The translations under genes and the position numbers were made by a program. Below the pieces are notes generated by a model that saw only the letters and a list, made by a program, of their open reading frames with translations, was not told the origin of the DNA and did no database searches. Positions 60,745-64,000 of a stretch of 64,000 nt of DNA are shown piece by piece. This DNA comes from Ruegeria arenilitoris (GTDB lineage: Bacteria > Pseudomonadota > Alphaproteobacteria > Rhodobacterales > Rhodobacteraceae), in contig NZ_WPYP01000001.1 in NCBI RefSeq assembly GCF_013030985.1, positions 620,001 through 684,000 of the forward strand, written 5' to 3'. Position 1 is the first letter of the stretch, and each line of letters begins with the position of its first letter.

Positions 60745-61285
60745 TGTGATGACTCCTGATTGAGTTTTTGTGTCTTTCGTCCGGACAGCATCAGAAACAC
60801 CGCAACGGGATACTGTGTCACCTGCATTCAGGATTGTTTCCGATTTCGCGCCAATCTCCGCGTGTTTGGCAGAGTCGCGTCTGCGGTCAACCGCCGGAAA
60901 AAACTCAATAACCTCGATTCGGCGGGTCTTGCCCGACGTGACATGCACAATCCGGCAAAGCTCTGCTCAAATTCCCGGTGAAGCCGTTGAAAAAAGAAAG
61001 GGGGCCGAAGCCCCCTGTCAGTTTCGCCTTCCAGGCTCATTTCGTTGACCGCCCGGTGTTTTTTTGCCTGCGGCCTGGACTGCGCATGGGGCGAGCGCAC
61101 CCGCCCCGTGAAAGAGTGGGAAAGAGCAAATATTCCGCCCCACCCTGTTCCCGGCCAACACGGGCATGTCGGCCGAGTGGAGAAAGGTCGTCAGGTAAGT
61201 CTCAGACCCATTTCTCCGTATTCGTCGGGGCCGGTCACTGTGGCAGCATCCGACCCCTGCGCCCCGGGGTGCCGGGGCGGTTGTC
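60745..61285. other. intergenic region downstream of nrdJ
   Basis: No convincing gene in 541 bases. It holds the terminator at 60999-61016 and, directly after the nrdJ stop, a GC-rich hairpin (GCCCCGG at 61261-61267 pairing with 61272-61278) without a T tract. Left of 60990 lies the promoter zone of the EF-hand gene. The frames here on both strands run through the terminator and have no ribosome-binding site. Confidence 0.5.
60999..61016 (-). terminator. terminator with UUCG-type loop, end of nrdJ transcript
   Basis: On the minus strand AGGGGGC-TTCG-GCCCCCT is a 7-bp stem closed by a TTCG tetraloop and followed by TTTCTTTTTT. It lies 270 bases after the nrdJ stop codon and is the first good terminator there. 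Confidence 0.85.
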
Positions 61286-64000
61286 TTAGCTACACCCGCT
61301 GGTTGCGCCGCAGGTGTTGCATTTCATGCAGGTGCCGTTGCGCACCAGCGTGTAGTTTCCGCATTCGCCACAAGGGTCGCCCTCATAGCCCTGCATCTTG
61401 GCCTTGGTCCGTGCGTCCATGCTGGTCGCGACAGCGGTTTCAGCTGCAGGCGCTTCAAAGGTAGGCGCGGTTTCAGCCATACCGTTCACCTCGGCCTGAC
61501 CGCCGTTGAAGACCACCAGATCTTGCGGCAGACGCTTGCGGAGATACCCGGTCGAGCTGATTTGTTTCAGCACTTCCAATGACTTGGAGGCCGCGCTGTC
61601 ACTGATTTCCGAGACATTGGACAATCCGTCCTCTTCGCCACGACCCAGATCGTCAAAGGTTGCACCTTCGGGCTTCACATGGGCCAGGTCAGTGCGGTCC
61701 AGATAGGACACGGCCAGTTCGCGGAAGATGTAATCCAGGATCGACGTCGCGTTCTTGATCGAGTCGTTGCCCTGCACCATCCCCGCCGGTTCGAACTTGG
61801 TGAAGGTGAAGGCGTCGACGAACTCTTCCAGCGGCACGCCGTATTGCAGACCGACCGACACGGCGATGGCAAAGTTGTTCATCATCGCCCGGAAGCCAGC
61901 ACCTTCCTTGTGCATATCGATGAAGATCTCGCCCAGCTTGCCGTCTTCGAACTCACCGGTCCGCAGATAGACCTTGTGACCGCCCACGATCGCCTTCTGG
62001 GTGTAACCCTTGCGGCGATGGGGCAGTTTTTCGCGATGGCTGCGGATGATTTCCTTGACCACAACCTTCTCGATCACCTTCTCGGCCAGAACGACGGCTT
62101 TTTCCTGCGCCGATCCGCTTTCCAGCACTTCTGCGGCCTCATCATCATCCTCGACCAGTGCTGCGGCCAGAGGCTGTGACAGTTTCGAGCCATCACGATA
62201 GAGCGCGTTGGCCTTCACACCCAGCGACCAGCTGAGTTCATAGGCCTTCTGGCAATCCTCGATGGTCGCGTCATTCGGCATGTTGATCGTCTTCGAGATC
62301 GCACCCGAGATAAAGCTCTGCGCCGCTGCCATCATGGTGATGTGGCTATCAACCCCAAGGAAACGCTTGCCTTTTTTACCGCACGGGTTGGCGCAGTCGA
62401 AGATCGAATAGTGTTCTTCCTTCAGGTGCGGAGCCCCTTCCAGCGTCATGGTCCCGCAGACATGGTCGTTGGCCGCATCGATATCCGCCTTGGTAAAGCC
62501 CAGATGGCGCAGCAGGTCGAAGGTCGGGTCATTCAGCTTGGTCGCCGGGATGCCCAGAACGCCGGTGCAGAAATCCTCGCCCAGTGTCCACTGGTTGAAC
62601 ACGAACCGGATGTCGAAGGCGCTCTCCAAGGCGGCGTCCACCTTGGCAAGCTCATTCGGGCCAAAGCCGTGACCTGTCAGCGAGGTGTGGTTGATCCCCG
62701 GCGCGTTGCCGATGGTGCCGTGACCGACCGCGTAACCCACGATCTCTTCGATCTGCGCCGAAGAATAGCCCAGCTTTTCCAGCGCCGACGGCACCGAGCG
62801 ATTGATGATCTTGAAGTAGCCGCCGCCGGCCAGCTTCTTGAACTTAACCAGAGCAAAGTCCGGTTCGATCCCGGTGGTGTCGCAATCCATCACCAAACCG
62901 ATGGTGCCGGTGGGCGCGATCACGGTGGCTTGCGCGTTGCGGTAGCCGTTCTTCTCGCCGAGGCTCAGCGCCTCATCCCAGGCCGACATGGCCAGATCGA
63001 CCAGACGCTTGTCCGGGCAGTTGTCGTGATCCAGTGGTACCGGCTTCACCGCCAGTTTCTCATAGCCCTCGGTCACACCCTGCGATGCACGGCGGTGATT
63101 GCGGATGACGCGCAGCATGTGGTCGGCGTTGCGTTCGTAGCCTTTGAACGGGCCAAGCTCACCAGCGATCTCGGCCGAGGTCGCGTAGGCCACACCGGTC
63201 ATGATCGCGGTCAGCGCACCACAGATCGCCCGACCCTCATCCGAGTCGTAGCTGTAGCCCATATTCATCAGCAGGCCGCCGATATTGGCATAGCCCAGAC
63301 CCAGTGTGCGGAAGTCATAGGACAGTTGCGCGATTTCCTTCGACGGGAACTGCGCCATCGTCACCGAGATTTCCAGCGTCAGGGTCCACAGACGCGAGGC
63401 GTGCATGTAGTCCGCCGCCTGGAACTCACCATCCTTCAGGAAGGTCAGCAGGTTCATCGACGCCAGATTACAGGCCGTATCGTCGAGGAACATGTATTCC
63501 GAGCACGGGTTCGAGCCGCGGATCTCACCATCTTCGGGGCATGTGTGCCATTCGTTGACGGTATCGTGGAACTGGATGCCCGGATCGGCGCAAGCCCACG
63601 CGGCGTGGCCGACCTTTTCCCACAGATCGCGCGCCTTGACCGTGCGAGCAACCTTACCATCGGTGCGGTTGATCAACTCCCAATCGGCGTCTTTTTCAAC
63701 GGCGGTCAGGAACGCGTTGGTCACGCGGATGGAGTTGTTCGAGTTCTGACCCGAAACCGAGCTGTAGGCTTCCGAATCCCAGTCCGTGTCGTAGGTCGGG
63801 AATTCAATGCTATCGTGGCCCTGCTTGGCGTAATCCAGCACGCGCTTGATGTAAGTCTCGGGGATCGCAACCTTTTTGGCCTCGCGAACCGCCTTTTTCA
63901 GGCTGTCATTCTTGTTGGGATCATACGCATCGTCTTGCGCACCGTCCCAGCTGCGGATGGCCTCGAAAATGCCGTTCAGCATCTTCTCGTGCATCTTCGA
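61286..64000 (-). CDS. nrdJ: vitamin B12-dependent ribonucleotide reductase (5' end outside window)
   Basis: At least 905 residues of the C-terminal part of a class II (adenosylcobalamin) ribonucleotide reductase, which makes deoxynucleotides without oxygen. The frame is open through base 64000, so the start lies to the right. Visible hallmarks are [50 protein letters not shown], and [16 protein letters not shown]. The C-terminus has two CxxC pairs ([22 protein letters not shown]), a zinc-finger tail usual for NrdJ of this group. Earlier catalytic residues and any cobalamin riboswitch would be upstream of the window. Confidence 0.95.
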   Translation of the reverse strand, partial: SKMHEKMLNGIFEAIRSWDGAQDDAYDPNKNDSLKKAVREAKKVAIPETYIKRVLDYAKQGHDSIEFPTYDTDWDSEAYSSVSGQNSNNSIRVTNAFLTAVEKDADWELINRTDGKVARTVKARDLWEKVGHAAWACADPGIQFHDTVNEWHTCPEDGEIRGSNPCSEYMFLDDTACNLASMNLLTFLKDGEFQAADYMHASRLWTLTLEISVTMAQFPSKEIAQLSYDFRTLGLGYANIGGLLMNMGYSYDSDEGRAICGALTAIMTGVAYATSAEIAGELGPFKGYERNADHMLRVIRNHRRASQGVTEGYEKLAVKPVPLDHDNCPDKRLVDLAMSAWDEALSLGEKNGYRNAQATVIAPTGTIGLVMDCDTTGIEPDFALVKFKKLAGGGYFKIINRSVPSALEKLGYSSAQIEEIVGYAVGHGTIGNAPGINHTSLTGHGFGPNELAKVDAALESAFDIRFVFNQWTLGEDFCTGVLGIPATKLNDPTFDLLRHLGFTKADIDAANDHVCGTMTLEGAPHLKEEHYSIFDCANPCGKKGKRFLGVDSHITMMAAAQSFISGAISKTINMPNDATIEDCQKAYELSWSLGVKANALYRDGSKLSQPLAAALVEDDDEAAEVLESGSAQEKAVVLAEKVIEKVVVKEIIRSHREKLPHRRKGYTQKAIVGGHKVYLRTGEFEDGKLGEIFIDMHKEGAGFRAMMNNFAIAVSVGLQYGVPLEEFVDAFTFTKFEPAGMVQGNDSIKNATSILDYIFRELAVSYLDRTDLAHVKPEGATFDDLGRGEEDGLSNVSEISDSAASKSLEVLKQISSTGYLRKRLPQDLVVFNGGQAEVNGMAETAPTFEAPAAETAVATSMDARTKAKMQGYEGDPCGECGNYTLVRNGTCMKCNTCGATSGCS

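Overview
The window reads as chromosome of a marine alphaproteobacterium of the Rhodobacterales (Roseobacter group). The evidence is the high GC, the many ATGA/TGATG gene overlaps, and the gene set: a TAXI-type TRAP transporter, a BCCT betaine carrier, an MttB-like trimethylamine/glycine-betaine methyltransferase, tetrahydrofolate C1 genes, a B12-dependent ribonucleotide reductase, citramalate synthase and sulfatase genes. I cannot name the genus from sequence alone.

Bases 1 to about 13,000 are the right part of an integrated mobile element that starts left of the window. Read from its right end (minus strand) it carries a tyrosine integrase, a structured leader, an AlpA-like regulator, an AEP primase fused to a helicase, a membrane-anchored degenerate M15-peptidase-like protein with its own terminator, and a packaging operon: small protein, DUF4055 portal, two unknowns, coiled-coil scaffold-like protein, unknown, TerS-like protein, and a large terminase split into an ATPase gene and a nuclease gene. 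The operon ends at a strong terminator near 1,221-1,248 with two plus-strand cargo-like genes (GIY-YIG-like, DUF5677-like) beyond it. No capsid, protease, tail or lysis-cassette gene is visible in this operon. That makes the element a candidate phage satellite or stripped prophage that brings its own packaging motor; this is the most interesting part of the window.

From 13,063 on the window is ordinary chromosome. 13.1-18.6 kb: PPK2 polyphosphate kinase, a three-gene corrinoid/tetrahydrofolate C1 operon, ppx-rlmE. 18.7-23.8 kb: octahaem cytochrome c with TPR tail, BrkB-like membrane protein, AI-2E family transporter, histone-deacetylase-like amidohydrolase. 23.9-33.6 kb: a MoxR-Bat operon, a Crp/Fnr regulator, then a secreted sulfatase and a secreted HAD phosphatase. 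33.6-39.7 kb: cardiolipin synthase, a K+ channel, and an ABC ATPase-permease-lipocalin (AttEFGH-like) set. 39.7-45.9 kb: TAXI TRAP transporter with a coupled UspA protein, a BCCT carrier coupled to a 30-residue membrane microprotein, and tRNA-Leu(CAA). 46-54.8 kb: mixed housekeeping genes (YqaA-like, DsbB, HNH nuclease, RluE-like, VOC, ABM monooxygenase, GNAT, esterase, AlkA-like glycosylase, MFS, squalene/phytoene synthase-like, CimA). 54.9-64 kb: CysRS with an AT-rich divergent C-terminus, an aminotransferase with a coupled upstream small ORF, an outer-membrane barrel, an MttB-like methyltransferase, a secreted EF-hand protein, and the C-terminal 900 residues of NrdJ.

Several chromosomal genes fit one theme: uptake of methylated amines and betaines (BCCT), demethylation by the MttB-like enzyme, and passage of the methyl group through the corrinoid/tetrahydrofolate methyltransferase and methylene-THF reductase. 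This link is inferred from family knowledge; the genes are not in one operon.
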